64,000 bases of DNA, from positions 1,116,001-1,180,000 of the forward strand of contig NZ_WBVQ01000001.1 in NCBI RefSeq assembly GCF_008933165.1. The letters are read 5' to 3'. Shown here piece after piece: positions 27,601-34,252 of this stretch (positions are counted from its first letter, which is position 1; each line of letters opens with the position of its first letter). The notes beneath the pieces are model-generated. The model ran no database searches. It saw only the letters and a list, made by a program, of their open reading frames with translations, and was not told the origin of the DNA. This DNA comes from Phaeocystidibacter marisrubri (GTDB lineage Bacteria > Bacteroidota > Bacteroidia > Flavobacteriales > Schleiferiaceae). Made by a program: the position numbers and the translations under genes.

Positions 27601-28607
27601 TCAACAATCCGGGTATCAACACCGACACCGTTCCTAACCCAACCTTCAGCTACAATGCACCGGGTATATATGAAGTACAGTTGATAATCAACAACGCCTT
27701 TGGTTGTACAGATACCGCTAGCACGAGCATCGTAGTTCCGCCTACCCCTACGGCCAACTTCAACTTGGATAGCACATATGGATGTACACCACTTGTTGTG
27801 AATTTCAGCAGCTTGAGTTCATTTAACTTCCCAACTGGAAGCATCAGCAATTACTATTGGAACTTTGGTGATGGAAGCTCAACCAACACTTCAGACACGA
27901 GCGTAACGCATACCTACACCAGTGCTGGCATCTATGATGTTACCCTCATTGTAGAGAACAGCTTCGGTTGTGTGGATAGCTTCACTATTTCGAGAGCAGT
28001 TACGGTTTATCCTCGTCCAGAAGCAGATTTCAACTTTCAGTTTAACAGTGATGGAACCGTGCAATTCATCAACACCTCGCAATTTACGGATGGAAACACC
28101 ACTTACCATTGGGATTTTGGGGATGGACGAGTAAGTTCTGAGTCCTCTCCGCTTCATGATTTTGACGCGAATAGATACGAAAGAGATTGGGAATTTGACG
28201 TGTGTTTGCGCGTAGACAACCCATACGGATGTCCAGATAGCATATGTCAGACGATTACTCTGAATGCCTACCGACTTGAAGTTCCCAACGCCTTTGCTCC
28301 CGACTTGATTGGTGTAGGTGATGGTAATGTTTTCCTACCAAAAGGAAACAGCATTGCCCGTTACCATCTCGAAATCTTTGATGCTTATGGCAACCTGGTT
28401 TTTGAAACCACTGAACTATCTTCTGAAGAGGGCATTCCAACCGAATCGTGGAATGGTACCTTTATGAACGAAGGAGAAGACGAGTTGCCATCAGGAGCTT
28501 ATGTGTGGAAAATTAGCGCTGTGTTTGTAGATGGCTACATTTGGCCTGGAAAAGAATACGAAAACGGAAGAGTGTTGAGATATGGTACGGTTACGCTTAT
28601 ACGCTAG
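18633..28607 (+). CDS. Giant PKD-repeat surface adhesin with T9SS type B C-terminal domain
   Basis: A 3,324-residue secreted protein. It has a signal peptide (about residues 1-29, ending TYAHGQ), then roughly 3,180 residues of tandem PKD/Ig-like domains. These carry W-x-FGDG or W-x-FGNG turns and repeated GC-x-D pairs suggesting disulfides. Residues about 1347-2246 comprise two 450-residue super-repeats of five domains each, with a partial third copy to about 2330. The last 100 residues (VPNAFAPD through PSGAYVWKI to YGTVTLIR) are the gliding-motility-associated, CHU_C-like T9SS sorting domain. The overall plan resembles SprB-type gliding adhesins. It overlaps the PorP/SprF gene by 26 bases. 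Adhesion or gliding is inferred; the ligand is unknown. Confidence 0.93.
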   Translation: MRRTIISQRSLRSLILVCATVLSTYAHGQTVIAFANPAPVNDTIRLCEGSTITYNGIAVGFSSPTFFWNFVGGTPNSQTTSGPHIITYNTAGSYYTSLLVTDGINVQTDSVYVIVSNSIPSATYTAPINSFCSSDAPITLTGGAPSGGTYYGPGVTNGVFDPTAAGAGTHNICYVYTENGGCSDTACETFSVIPGPEAAIADQDIFTPFANCVGAGGSSTYTLSLNNVSSTTAINTSYWIDWGDGSAPYSGATLPNGTSHTYTSLGNFPITVVVTAANGCVDTVQYNFFNGQNPNVGIGIGSSQGCVPFTLDVPILNTANNPPGTTYVIEFGDGTTMTFQHPPPDTVSYTYTTTSCGTTDLLGNPNSYYVRLRATNPCGTTQAVASPIEVSQAPILNLQAEDSTVCVGQSVQLEDLTDSAFYVTGGNCTFTYSRDWIITPSTGWSINNSNSPNPVVTFQDTGSYQVCLAGAHPCGNDTACITICVGDAPVIDVNTTASGTCAPVDVTFNNNSTFYSSCFPTESGYVVNGTDSAWASVNGTSVDDDQVDLRFTNPGTYTVTYYAVNACDSVFYDTTIVVGGPPSLTMPADVFSCELDTINYGAGGNVPLIDTNNSYVVEYRWHVFPPSGWAYVDGTDSNDVDPHIAFIDTGVYTVCMVVETECGIDSACQTLDFSSGPSIIASPDTIICYNSDITLGVGVLGGSAPYTFDWRTAPPSGFSSNSDTVTLTGLTNTTRYVVTVTDSNGCESTEEVLVTVNPELIVDAGSDIQICAGDTFFLDGSFSGGTPPYTLSWSPSNLLVDASVEDPIGIGILNDTTFYFTVVDSLGCSAIDSVVVSVFQPILNVDAGNDTTYCNSNVVETLQGYSPPGGTWTGNGIVGTDGFNPNIAGTGTHELIYSFTDANGCSDLDTVLITVVDPVPPVAGPDTIVCVDSDPITLTGTPIGGTWSINGLPSLLNGNVFTPSSVGTFDLYYTTGYGSCEFTDTITIVVNPRPTLGGPFLREICSGDSLLFNLNTTIPGSSSAWSAVSTGSVFNVTPSGTGTISDTLFNSGNTPDTVIYNMWALGPAPTDCPGDTTTLTVVVHPLPDITQPVDTFEICSGESFQFVPTSSVSGTQFNYSVISQASGISGAQSGSDSISDVLINSGLSGYVHYQVYATGPTPTQCPGETLDIYVLVHPLPEADAGSDLNYCSNDSIQIQAVIPTGVSWSWAPSSDLNSATDTNPWVTATHTGSSPLVLTYVLTVTDSLTGCVNTDTVEITVNPLPPVDAGPNSSICIGDSAVLGTSNAPGFSYNWIIPGSGTFANNGIVTVSPDSTTTYRLIQTNISTGCTDSSEVTVTVIPSPAAGFVATPDSGCSPLIVNITDTSTAGVTHEWYINGVLSSNVQNPSFNLSNSSNTVDSAYVIQLIITAGTGCTDTMEQSVIVHPNPNADFTIPTPFCAPDSVTITQTGTYPAGTTFQWGASSPSVQIVNGSDSIASFVFPDIQGSFDSTYTVWLIATSPFGCADSVAQTVTVNARPTAGFNLPANSCGPTNAQVVNNASGSGLNYVYLANPSAGVNFSDPNDPAPLISFPQSTADSVVYTIYQQLVDSRGCMDVDSAKITIYPTPTADFAPSVTDSCGPLTVLFTNTSTPNQSGMSISDMTFEWNFGNGITSTARDTSVTYTNNGSNDTSYFVSLIATNAFGCSDTLVDTITVHPNPIADFTGTPSTSCAPFLIDTSVVSLTQYVNANDQYIWQAVDPNDGTILQSFSGPNALSFTLNNDGDTVIIRLIATSPFGCTNDTLELPFITIEDPRAGFIATPDSGCAPLNLSLTDTSTAGVSHEWFVNGVSFSNQQNPSITLSNTSTQFDSVYTLQLIITAGTGCTDTATQNVVVHPLPNADFTLPTPFCAPDSVTIVQNGSYPTGTSFAWGVSSPSVIVINGNDSVASFVFPDFQGNFDSTYTVWLVATSPFGCSDSTSQEVTVYARPTADFSTSANACGPANISIVNNASGTGLTYLYGVLPNSGVVIDDATDPNPSISFPSSTSDSVVYTIYQTVTDSRGCQDIDSTKFTLYPTPTAGFTVNANDSCGPFEVDFINISSPNQTGMDITSMTFEWNFGNGNTSTSQDPTETFVNSGTNDTTYFITLIATNSFGCSDTISDSIIVHPDPIALFAGNPQSGCAPFTIDTSAVSLTTFADANAQYTWEIVDPNSNAILQTYVGANAISYTILDDGDTVLVRLIASSPFGCANDTLELPFYTIEDPVAGFFANADSSCHPFNAVLTDTSTSGVSHQWFVDGTLFSTAQNPSILLTNRGTTGDSSYVVTLIVTASSGCSDTAEQILTVWPNPVANFSATEVCEGEATQFTSLSTGDVPIVSWNWSFGDGTTDTVENPIHQYAAPGQYLISFEVIDARGCSHQVSDTVITRPRPTADFGELSTCGQDTLCIDLPTTFYDLSSVGNLGGAITSWQWDVDNDGVTDYTTDTAVHTFTTTGNIDVTLIVATEYGCTDTLTKSYYIQSPPTADFVLDTNYGCGPLQVNATNFSTGTISSYHWEVYADDGAGNRIVLYSSNTASSGTLPTLQPSNIQDTTYYIELTVGNCCGFDTLTRTATVRSNPSAGLLPDNTLGCSPMGVEFQLDGQVNGSPDYLVLDYGDGTADTILRQPLVLPNNDTIYVWGAQNHNFIYNGNNLDTTYTSTLYAYNPCGVDSADVDITVRRATVNAFINAFPRSGCAPLTVTFANASFRSQNFSWCLDYDTLTGNCNQPAIGDTLVYTYNQAGTYTVALFANDNCTFDTTFVTIEVYDTPNVQFTANAVCLGDTTHFVNNTTIGSGFINSYQWDFGDGTTSFLVNPDHIYANPGTYPVQLIVGTSDGCPDTLVRNVIVHPGPVVNFDPVSLCINEQPFTFNNTSDTTSSRITNIMWDLGDGTTSTLFEPTHSYANTGTYDVTLVMTTSNGCIDSITQQVVINPLPTAAFDTTKIAGGICGAPQVYSFTDRSVGAISYLWDFDINNPGINTDTVPNPTFSYNAPGIYEVQLIINNAFGCTDTASTSIVVPPTPTANFNLDSTYGCTPLVVNFSSLSSFNFPTGSISNYYWNFGDGSSTNTSDTSVTHTYTSAGIYDVTLIVENSFGCVDSFTISRAVTVYPRPEADFNFQFNSDGTVQFINTSQFTDGNTTYHWDFGDGRVSSESSPLHDFDANRYERDWEFDVCLRVDNPYGCPDSICQTITLNAYRLEVPNAFAPDLIGVGDGNVFLPKGNSIARYHLEIFDAYGNLVFETTELSSEEGIPTESWNGTFMNEGEDELPSGAYVWKISAVFVDGYIWPGKEYENGRVLRYGTVTLIR
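22671..25620 (+). repeat. 1,350-base super-repeat inside the adhesin gene
   Basis: Equivalent points (codons for AGF followed by T/N-x-DS-x-C) occur at 22671, 24021 and 25371, exactly 1,350 bases apart. Each full unit encodes five PKD-like domains, with the same domain order. The third copy matches only through its first domain, to about 25620. Copies are clearly diverged at DNA level but keep an identical length. Confidence 0.85.
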
Positions 28608-29691
28608 ACACATAGTACTCGTCGCTACCATCCTGATAGCCCCAACGGCATTCGGGCAGGATCCGGCATTCTCATTATTCAACATCAACCAACTCTATTT
28701 GAACCCAGCTTTTGCCGGGGGAACCGGAGAAATTAGTGCGGGAGCTAATGCACGTGCACAGTGGACTAGCGTTCCTTCGCGATTCCAAACGAATATGGCC
28801 TATGTAACTGGTGGCTGTCCGAATTGGAATTTAGGATTGGGGTTACGACTCTATGATGATACCGAAGGCGAAGGCTACATGCGCAACACCAATGCAGCCG
28901 CCTTGGTGGCTATTCACCTCCCAGGCCGCTTTGGAAGAGGGTTGGATGCCCTTCGAAATAAAAAATTCATCTGGAGCTTTGGGATGCAATTTGCGGTTGG
29001 ACAACGTCGCTTAGATTGGGAAGACTTGGTCTTTTCTGATCAACTCGATCCTTACTTGGGAATGTATGTCAATCAATCGCAGGTCAATCCGCAAAACGAG
29101 ACCAGCAATATGGTGTTCGACGTCGGAGTCGGATCGCGTTTTCGCTTTTCATTTGGCAAGAGAGGAAGTCATGTAAGTCTTGGTGTAGCAGCCTTTCACG
29201 TAAACAAGCCCGTGGAGAGTTTCTTCAATATGGAAACTCGACTCTTGCCGAGATATACGGCGTACTTCTACACCCACTTCCAAACCAGCAAGTACACCAA
29301 CAAACCTCATTACTTGAGTATTGGTTGGGTGATGGATCATCAACAGGTATTGCAGACGAATACGCTCAATGTCAACTACGATGTCATGTCCAACCTGATG
29401 TTGGGTATGGCTTATCGCAAGAAGTACATCGTAGTATTTGATGATGATTTCGATTCATTCATCTTGAGCTTCATGTATACTCTCGGCCCACTAACATTAG
29501 GCTATAGCTACGACTTTACCTTGCCAAATCTAGGCATTGAAAACACGGCTGGAACACATGAAATTGGATTGATTTATCGGTTTAAGGATTCCTACTTATG
29601 TAAGGGAAGAAGAAGGCCTAGATCGATTGATTGCTACGATCTTGACATTAAAAATGCAGACAGAAGTGATTGGAGTGTTTGGCGTCCATAG
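28582..29691 (+). CDS. PorP/SprF family type IX secretion-associated membrane protein
   Basis: A 369-residue outer-membrane protein. A signal peptide (to about residue 25, TAFGQ) leads into the family start DPAFSLFNINQLYLNPAFAGG. Barrel strands follow, such as YLSIGWVMDHQQVLQTNTL and the late GTHEIGLIYRF. SprF-type proteins are needed for secretion or anchoring of their adjacent adhesin through the T9SS. The start codon lies inside the end of the adhesin gene (26-base overlap, different frame), so it is translated from the same message and is probably the dedicated partner. The C-terminal 30 residues (basic RRRPRS, then Asp-rich) extend past the barrel. Confidence 0.9.
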   Translation: MVRLRLYARHIVLVATILIAPTAFGQDPAFSLFNINQLYLNPAFAGGTGEISAGANARAQWTSVPSRFQTNMAYVTGGCPNWNLGLGLRLYDDTEGEGYMRNTNAAALVAIHLPGRFGRGLDALRNKKFIWSFGMQFAVGQRRLDWEDLVFSDQLDPYLGMYVNQSQVNPQNETSNMVFDVGVGSRFRFSFGKRGSHVSLGVAAFHVNKPVESFFNMETRLLPRYTAYFYTHFQTSKYTNKPHYLSIGWVMDHQQVLQTNTLNVNYDVMSNLMLGMAYRKKYIVVFDDDFDSFILSFMYTLGPLTLGYSYDFTLPNLGIENTAGTHEIGLIYRFKDSYLCKGRRRPRSIDCYDLDIKNADRSDWSVWRP

Positions 29692-29758
29692 AGACATGAC
29701 GTATCGCATTCGGATATTGTAGACCTTTGTATCTTCATACCGATCAATATTCCAATCT

Positions 29759-30388
29759 ATGTCCAAAGAAGATACTTCTGCCCCTCTCCTATCTGGCCCG
29801 ATGAAGGGAGTACTCTTATTCCTCATCCGTTTTCTCGCTACCTATCTTATTTTAAGTGTGATCTATGGACAGTTTATCTCACACTACGACAGCCTAGAGA
29901 CTCCAGAAGCAGATCCCGTAACGCACTTTGTGACCCGTCAAACGGTTGGAATTGCCGACCTCCTCGGATATGAGACGGAATTGTATGAAGATGCACATCT
30001 GTACATACAAGCGGCCGAAGAGCAAACCTACGATACCATTCACCTAAACGACAGATATGCATTGAGTATTGAAGAAGGATGTAACGCCGTGAACGTGATG
30101 ATTCTTTTCCTTGCCTTTGTTATTGGATTTGGAGGGAAATGGAAAGCGATGACATGGTTCCTTCCACTGGGCCTATTGATCGTCCATATCGCCAACATTG
30201 GCAGACTGCTCCTTTTGGCCATTATCAATGTGGATTACGACGGGCGAGGTTATCACTTCTATCACAAGTACTTTTTCACAGCAATTTTATACGTTGTGAT
30301 CTTTCTTTTGTGGGTTTGGTGGGTAAACAAGTACGGCATGAGCAAATCCGTTAAACGCATAGATCCAAGCGAAACTCCAGAATCATGA
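29759..30388 (+). CDS. xrtF: Exosortase F (XrtF)
   Basis: A 209-residue integral membrane cysteine protease/transpeptidase of the exosortase/archaeosortase superfamily, type F of Flavobacteriia. The catalytic residues are visible: Cys in EEGCNAVN (about residue 108), Arg in NIGRLLL (about 148) and His in FYHKYFF (about 168). They fall in or beside hydrophobic helices. Exosortases cut and transfer C-terminal sorting tails of exported proteins. The four-base overlap with the next gene is the usual xrtF arrangement. No protein with an obvious matching tail is seen in this window. Confidence 0.92.
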   Translation: MSKEDTSAPLLSGPMKGVLLFLIRFLATYLILSVIYGQFISHYDSLETPEADPVTHFVTRQTVGIADLLGYETELYEDAHLYIQAAEEQTYDTIHLNDRYALSIEEGCNAVNVMILFLAFVIGFGGKWKAMTWFLPLGLLIVHIANIGRLLLLAIINVDYDGRGYHFYHKYFFTAILYVVIFLLWVWWVNKYGMSKSVKRIDPSETPES

Positions 30389-30837
30389 TGCGCGCCTTTA
30401 AGAACGCCAATTGGCTCATTGTGGCCGCTGCAATAATTGGACTGGGCTCCACTTACCTCATGCAAGCATGGTTAAATCCACACTCTTGGCTGCACGGAGA
30501 AATCTTACCCTGGACCGACACATGGGAAGACATACGGTTTGGCAGTAAGTTTCAAGTGGTCCTCAACAAGGCCTTTCGTTATCTGTTGAACGATCTTTTC
30601 AGCATACTCCTCATTCACGGATTGTTTCAAAATAGAACATATACGCGATTTGCCGTTTGGGTGTTGATCTTTGGACTCTTCGTATTGGTTCCTATCTACT
30701 TGTTGTTGGTCTTCTACGCTCCCTCTGGTTACAGCAGCATGATTTCACACCTACATAGAATCATTATGAACCCCGTGTTAATGATGCTTCTGATCCCGTA
30801 TTACTACATGCTAGAATCCCAAAAAAAAGAGGAGTAA
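30385..30837 (+). CDS. Exosortase F system-associated membrane protein
   Basis: A 150-residue protein with about four transmembrane helices (near 10-26, 62-76, 87-110 and 130-147). A conserved block WEDIRFGSKFQVVLNKAFRYLLND lies between the first two. This family is found directly after xrtF in Flavobacteriia, and the start overlaps the xrtF stop. Its role in sorting is unknown. The start may be either of two adjacent ATG codons. The end of the gene (stop at 30835-30837) forms part of a terminator hairpin serving the opposite strand. Confidence 0.85.
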   Translation: MMRAFKNANWLIVAAAIIGLGSTYLMQAWLNPHSWLHGEILPWTDTWEDIRFGSKFQVVLNKAFRYLLNDLFSILLIHGLFQNRTYTRFAVWVLIFGLFVLVPIYLLLVFYAPSGYSSMISHLHRIIMNPVLMMLLIPYYYMLESQKKEE

Positions 30838-30850
30838 AATACTCCTCTTT
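30821..30850 (-). terminator. Terminator nested in the end of a coding sequence
   Basis: AAAGAGGAGTA (30826-30836) pairs with TACTCCTCTTT (30840-30850), an 11-bp stem with a three-base loop. The A-run at 30821-30828 provides a U-tract on the minus strand, so it ends the leftward outer-membrane-protein transcript. The left arm is coding sequence of the exosortase-associated gene. Confidence 0.75.
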
Positions 30851-30900
30851 CATCCCCCCTCAGGGCTAACCCATCGCAGCGATGCGATAGATCATAGCTC

Positions 30901-31557
30901 TTAATAGATTCGGTACGACGCCCCGATTACTGCATAGAATGGATAGTCTTTCACATCGGTGATTCCCGACACCCCATCCATGTAATCATTGCCAGTGTAT
31001 TGTCCACCTCCATAGGCAGAGAGTGACCATTTGGTGCTTAAGTAATATTGAAAACCTATGCCTAGCTCAAGTGCACCACCATTAGACACCATGGGGTCAG
31101 ATAACTTAAGTGGCTCATCTACATTGTTTTGGAAAGAGCGAACATTTGGAACAGTGGTTTGATATTTCATGATGTGAAAGCCCACACCCCCTTGAACGAA
31201 GGCCAAGAAGGAGCCTCTACGAGCCTTCATATTGATGGGCGTATTGATGTAGTAGCGCATAATAGCCATAAGTGAATAATCCATGCCCTCAGATTGGTAT
31301 CCGCTTAACCACGAACCATCTGCGTCTGGAGCATTCGACATTGATGCCATGCGGAATTCACCACCATAACGAAAATGTGGAACGCCATCAATTTCCCATA
31401 TCCCACTAACAGCTGCCATGGGATTGACGACCATATCGTACTCAGAGAGCTCGCCACTGATTTGTTGAACGCCCGTAAACAAGCCAATTTCCTGAGAAAA
31501 AGAGACCATATTCACACTCAACACGAGTATGGCGGAAGTAATGATTTTACGTTTCAT
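30901..31557 (-). CDS. Outer-membrane beta-barrel protein (paralogue of 33461-34123)
   Basis: A 218-residue protein with a signal peptide (residues 1-21, NMVSFSQ) and a small barrel. The ending DGVSGITDVKDYPF then GASYRIY is shared with the 220-residue product at 33461-34123 (DGVEGITDVNDYLF then GMSYAF), showing recent common origin. The general pattern resembles DUF6089/PorG-like barrels of Bacteroidota, but that match is only moderate. It lies downstream of the Wzi/RemB-like gene on the same strand, 105 bases away, and ends at a strong terminator. Confidence 0.75.
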   Translation of the reverse strand: MKRKIITSAILVLSVNMVSFSQEIGLFTGVQQISGELSEYDMVVNPMAAVSGIWEIDGVPHFRYGGEFRMASMSNAPDADGSWLSGYQSEGMDYSLMAIMRYYINTPINMKARRGSFLAFVQGGVGFHIMKYQTTVPNVRSFQNNVDEPLKLSDPMVSNGGALELGIGFQYYLSTKWSLSAYGGGQYTGNDYMDGVSGITDVKDYPFYAVIGASYRIY

Positions 31558-31636
31558 GACTGACGTGGATTAGATGTTAATAGCGGCAAGTAACGCTGTT
31601 CATCTATCCCGTGTCGAACGGTTTTTCCGTCAGTCA

Positions 31637-31650
31637 ATTCTGTTCAGAAT
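31637..31650. repeat. Inverted repeat upstream of outer-membrane protein gene
   Basis: ATTCTG-TT-CAGAAT lies 80 bases upstream of the start at 31557. A similar TTTCTG-T-CAGAAA element lies upstream of the paralogue. Confidence 0.35.
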
Positions 31651-31662
31651 GTACTGTAAGAA

Positions 31663-33285
31663 TTAAATGTCGGAATACGTTCTGTAGAGCTGAGTTCTCA
31701 CACCAAAAGTGATCCAGTTCGACGAAGTCGTCGGTGGGGCTACTCCATCAATCGCCACCGCAGGATACATGGGACCTGAACGGTATCCCCATTCACCAAA
31801 CAACTCCATTTTCCAAGCTGTCTGCGCCATCCAAGCTAACCGGAATCGCGCGTTGGTAATGCGAACAGATGGTTGGTCGTTCGTTGAAAATCCATGATCT
31901 CTAGAGCGACTAGTATACGGTGTCCATAAGTCAACTCCTTCCGCGTAATATGTGCCGTTGATCGTATTGGCCAGCCCGGCATTAGCCGTACTAAAATGTG
32001 CGAGTGCCGACCATCTTCCTCTCTCCCATCTCAATCTAAGTATCCACTCGTTCACATCGGCTCCCAAAGGATGTGCAATGGGTTGATTGAAATGAGCATA
32101 ATTCATCAACACATTTCTGTGGGTATAAACAAAAGGACGAATTCTATTCCACTCCACTAGTGCATTTACCCTGTGCGGTCCAAAGTTGTGTGTATACGAA
32201 TATCCAAGCTGGGTTCCGAACTTGTTCAACCAACTGCCGTTCATTTCCACAAGGGCATCAAACACAAATTCTTCAATCAAAAACTGACCATAGACATTAT
32301 GCCCACCTGGGAAGTGATAGGATGACTGCATGCCTAACAAAACATTACCCAAGCGAGAGTCCATTTGGTCCTCAATTGGACGATAAAGAATGACAGGATT
32401 AAAGAAGCTAGCATCTAATCCGCCATTGAGCGTGTCTGAACCGTAAACCACTGCTTCGTAAAGACTGATATTCAACCTCTCTGTTACGTTCCAACTCAAG
32501 TAGTGTGTAGAAATCCACTTTCTGCGATTCCCAGGGTTTAGATTGACAGATTCACGAATATCATACATCTGCGTCCACAAATTGACATACTTAAATGGAC
32601 CGAAGGTGGTTTCAATTCTGAAATAAGGATAGTTCAGGGCGTTATCACTGAGCAACAAGGAGCGGTATCCTTCACCGTAAAAGAATTTTCCCTGACCTAC
32701 ACTGAAGTTGAAAAACTTGCTAGGTGTGTAGCTCAAGCTACCCGATGACCAGCGGTGATCCCACCCGTTCGTAAAAAACTCCTTAGCGATTCCCTCACCG
32801 GGCACTACTCCGTAGTTTTCGATGTAAGAATTCAAATACTGAGGAACAAAAATCTGACTTTCAATCAAGGTAGTCTCAAAGGTAAACTGAGACCCCAATC
32901 TCCCTTCCACGTGACCACCTCGGGTATTGTAGCTCAATCCTTCTAAACCGTCTGAGGTAAATTCAAAGCCTCCATGCATCGTGAAAATCGGATCGACAAA
33001 TAAACTCCAATCTTCTCCGCCCATGTCGATGAGGTGCTCATCAGACAACTTTCTTCTCAGCATGTCTTTATCCCACCAACCATGGGCTTCCAAAGAGGAA
33101 TCTAGGGCTTTACTCACTTCAAGCATACTATTCTCATCCAATCGAGCAGGCCAAATACTGCGGTGAGTACCCGTCATGGGAATGCGATCATTTAAACGCG
33201 AGTCTAGCGGAATGTAATTGTGCTGCGCAACGGCAGATATTCCAAAAAGAAAAGTGGCGAATGATAATAGGCTACGATTTGTCAT
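31663..33285 (-). CDS. Wzi/RemB-like outer-membrane protein
   Basis: A 540-residue outer-membrane barrel with a signal peptide (about 1-20, ISAVAQ). It resembles the capsule assembly Wzi family and the Bacteroidota gliding protein RemB. Key segments are the N-terminal PLDSRLNDRIPM, GQGKFFYGEGYRSLLLSDNA, and FFNPVILYRPIEDQMDSRLGNVLLG. Wzi holds capsular polysaccharide at the surface; RemB is linked to gliding. Either role fits a surface-adhesion neighbourhood. It is flanked on both sides by genes for paralogous small barrels. A TATCTTTG box ends four bases before its ATG. Confidence 0.82.
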   Translation of the reverse strand: MTNRSLLSFATFLFGISAVAQHNYIPLDSRLNDRIPMTGTHRSIWPARLDENSMLEVSKALDSSLEAHGWWDKDMLRRKLSDEHLIDMGGEDWSLFVDPIFTMHGGFEFTSDGLEGLSYNTRGGHVEGRLGSQFTFETTLIESQIFVPQYLNSYIENYGVVPGEGIAKEFFTNGWDHRWSSGSLSYTPSKFFNFSVGQGKFFYGEGYRSLLLSDNALNYPYFRIETTFGPFKYVNLWTQMYDIRESVNLNPGNRRKWISTHYLSWNVTERLNISLYEAVVYGSDTLNGGLDASFFNPVILYRPIEDQMDSRLGNVLLGMQSSYHFPGGHNVYGQFLIEEFVFDALVEMNGSWLNKFGTQLGYSYTHNFGPHRVNALVEWNRIRPFVYTHRNVLMNYAHFNQPIAHPLGADVNEWILRLRWERGRWSALAHFSTANAGLANTINGTYYAEGVDLWTPYTSRSRDHGFSTNDQPSVRITNARFRLAWMAQTAWKMELFGEWGYRSGPMYPAVAIDGVAPPTTSSNWITFGVRTQLYRTYSDI

Positions 33286-33289
33286 AAGT

Positions 33290-33297
33290 CAAAGATA
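33290..33297 (-). promoter_or_regulatory. Possible -7 element before the Wzi/RemB-like gene
   Basis: The minus strand reads TATCTTTG, a perfect TAnnTTTG, four bases before the start codon. No TTG is at the expected -33 position. It would give a leaderless message. Confidence 0.35.
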
Positions 33298-33382
33298 ATC
33301 GTTCACTCAATTCTATGTGGACTTCCCCCTACATGAACGCGTATATCTTGTGTAGGGAAATCAGAATGACTTCTGTAAGTAC

Positions 33383-33403
33383 TTTCTGTCAGAAAAGCTT
33401 TTC
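33383..33403. repeat. Overlapping palindromes upstream of outer-membrane protein gene
   Basis: TTTCTG-T-CAGAAA (33383-33395) overlaps the perfect palindrome GAAAAGCTTTTC (33392-33403), about 60-75 bases before the start at 33461. These are possible operator sites. Confidence 0.35.
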
Positions 33404-33460
33404 GACACATATTCAATGCTTTACACAATTTAGTAAACGAACAACACAACACCTCCTAAC

Positions 33461-34123
33461 ATGAAAAAATCAATTCTAATCTCCAGCCTTGTTCTCGGGC
33501 TATCCGTATTGTCTTTTGGTCAAAGACGCTTCACGGTTCTTGAAGTGAATGGTGGTATCTCAGCCATTCAAGGAGATCTTCAGGATCAAATTATTGGATT
33601 TAAAAATGTCAATCCAAGCTTCTCCGTTACCATGCACACAAGAGCCTCTAAGAGCAGAAGCTTCTCTATTGGTGGAGGAGTTGAACTGAACACACTTAAT
33701 CACTTCTACTCAAGCCCAAACAGGTCTTATTACGATCAAACAGAAGTAGAAGGATATCATTTCAATGCCCAAGTGAGTGGACGACTTCTCCTCACAGGAA
33801 GAGATGATGTGCGATTCATGAAAGGTGCCTTCTACACTTATTTGGAAGGTAACGCTGGAATGAGCTACATCAGCGTTCAGTCTACCTACCCACCTGCAGA
33901 GACCTTCTCTAAACTCGGAGAAGAGGTAGAAACCCACACAGAATACAAACCATCTGTAGGCGCTGCACTTGGCTTCAGGTACTATCTTACCTACAACCTG
34001 GGAGTCAATTTGCGCTTTTCAGGAAAATATGTCGCTTCAGATTTACTCGACGGCGTTGAGGGAATCACAGACGTAAATGACTACTTGTTTACTAGTAGTA
34101 TAGGCATGTCATACGCCTTTTGA
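33461..34123 (+). CDS. Outer-membrane beta-barrel protein (paralogue of 30901-31557)
   Basis: A 220-residue protein with a signal peptide (to about residue 20, VLSFGQ) and a small barrel ending in GMSYAF, with a C-terminal Phe. It shares length, plan and the DGV-x-GITDV-x-DY block with the product of 30901-31557. Together with that gene it brackets the Wzi/RemB-like gene, suggesting duplication around it. The resemblance to DUF6089/PorG-like barrels is moderate. It stands alone and is followed by a terminator. Confidence 0.75.
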   Translation: MKKSILISSLVLGLSVLSFGQRRFTVLEVNGGISAIQGDLQDQIIGFKNVNPSFSVTMHTRASKSRSFSIGGGVELNTLNHFYSSPNRSYYDQTEVEGYHFNAQVSGRLLLTGRDDVRFMKGAFYTYLEGNAGMSYISVQSTYPPAETFSKLGEEVETHTEYKPSVGAALGFRYYLTYNLGVNLRFSGKYVASDLLDGVEGITDVNDYLFTSSIGMSYAF

Positions 34124-34139
34124 TAAACTACTCTCAATC

Positions 34140-34167
34140 AAATCCCGGTCCGCCGGGATTTCTTTTT
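34140..34167 (+). terminator. Intrinsic terminator
   Basis: AATCCCGG (34141-34148) pairs with CCGGGATT (34153-34160), followed by TTCTTTTT, 17 bases after the barrel gene stop. Confidence 0.88.
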
Positions 34168-34252
34168 AATTGATTATCAAAAAATTAATGTCCGCATTAT
34201 TGGTAGAACGTTTAAGAATTCAGAATTTAGAGGCAACCTCCTAATCTGTAAC

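Noticed and set aside
18633-28607. Many antisense and alternate-frame ORFs of 60-108 residues across the adhesin gene
   Set aside because: They arise from the repeat composition of the adhesin and show no domain, promoter or conserved start.
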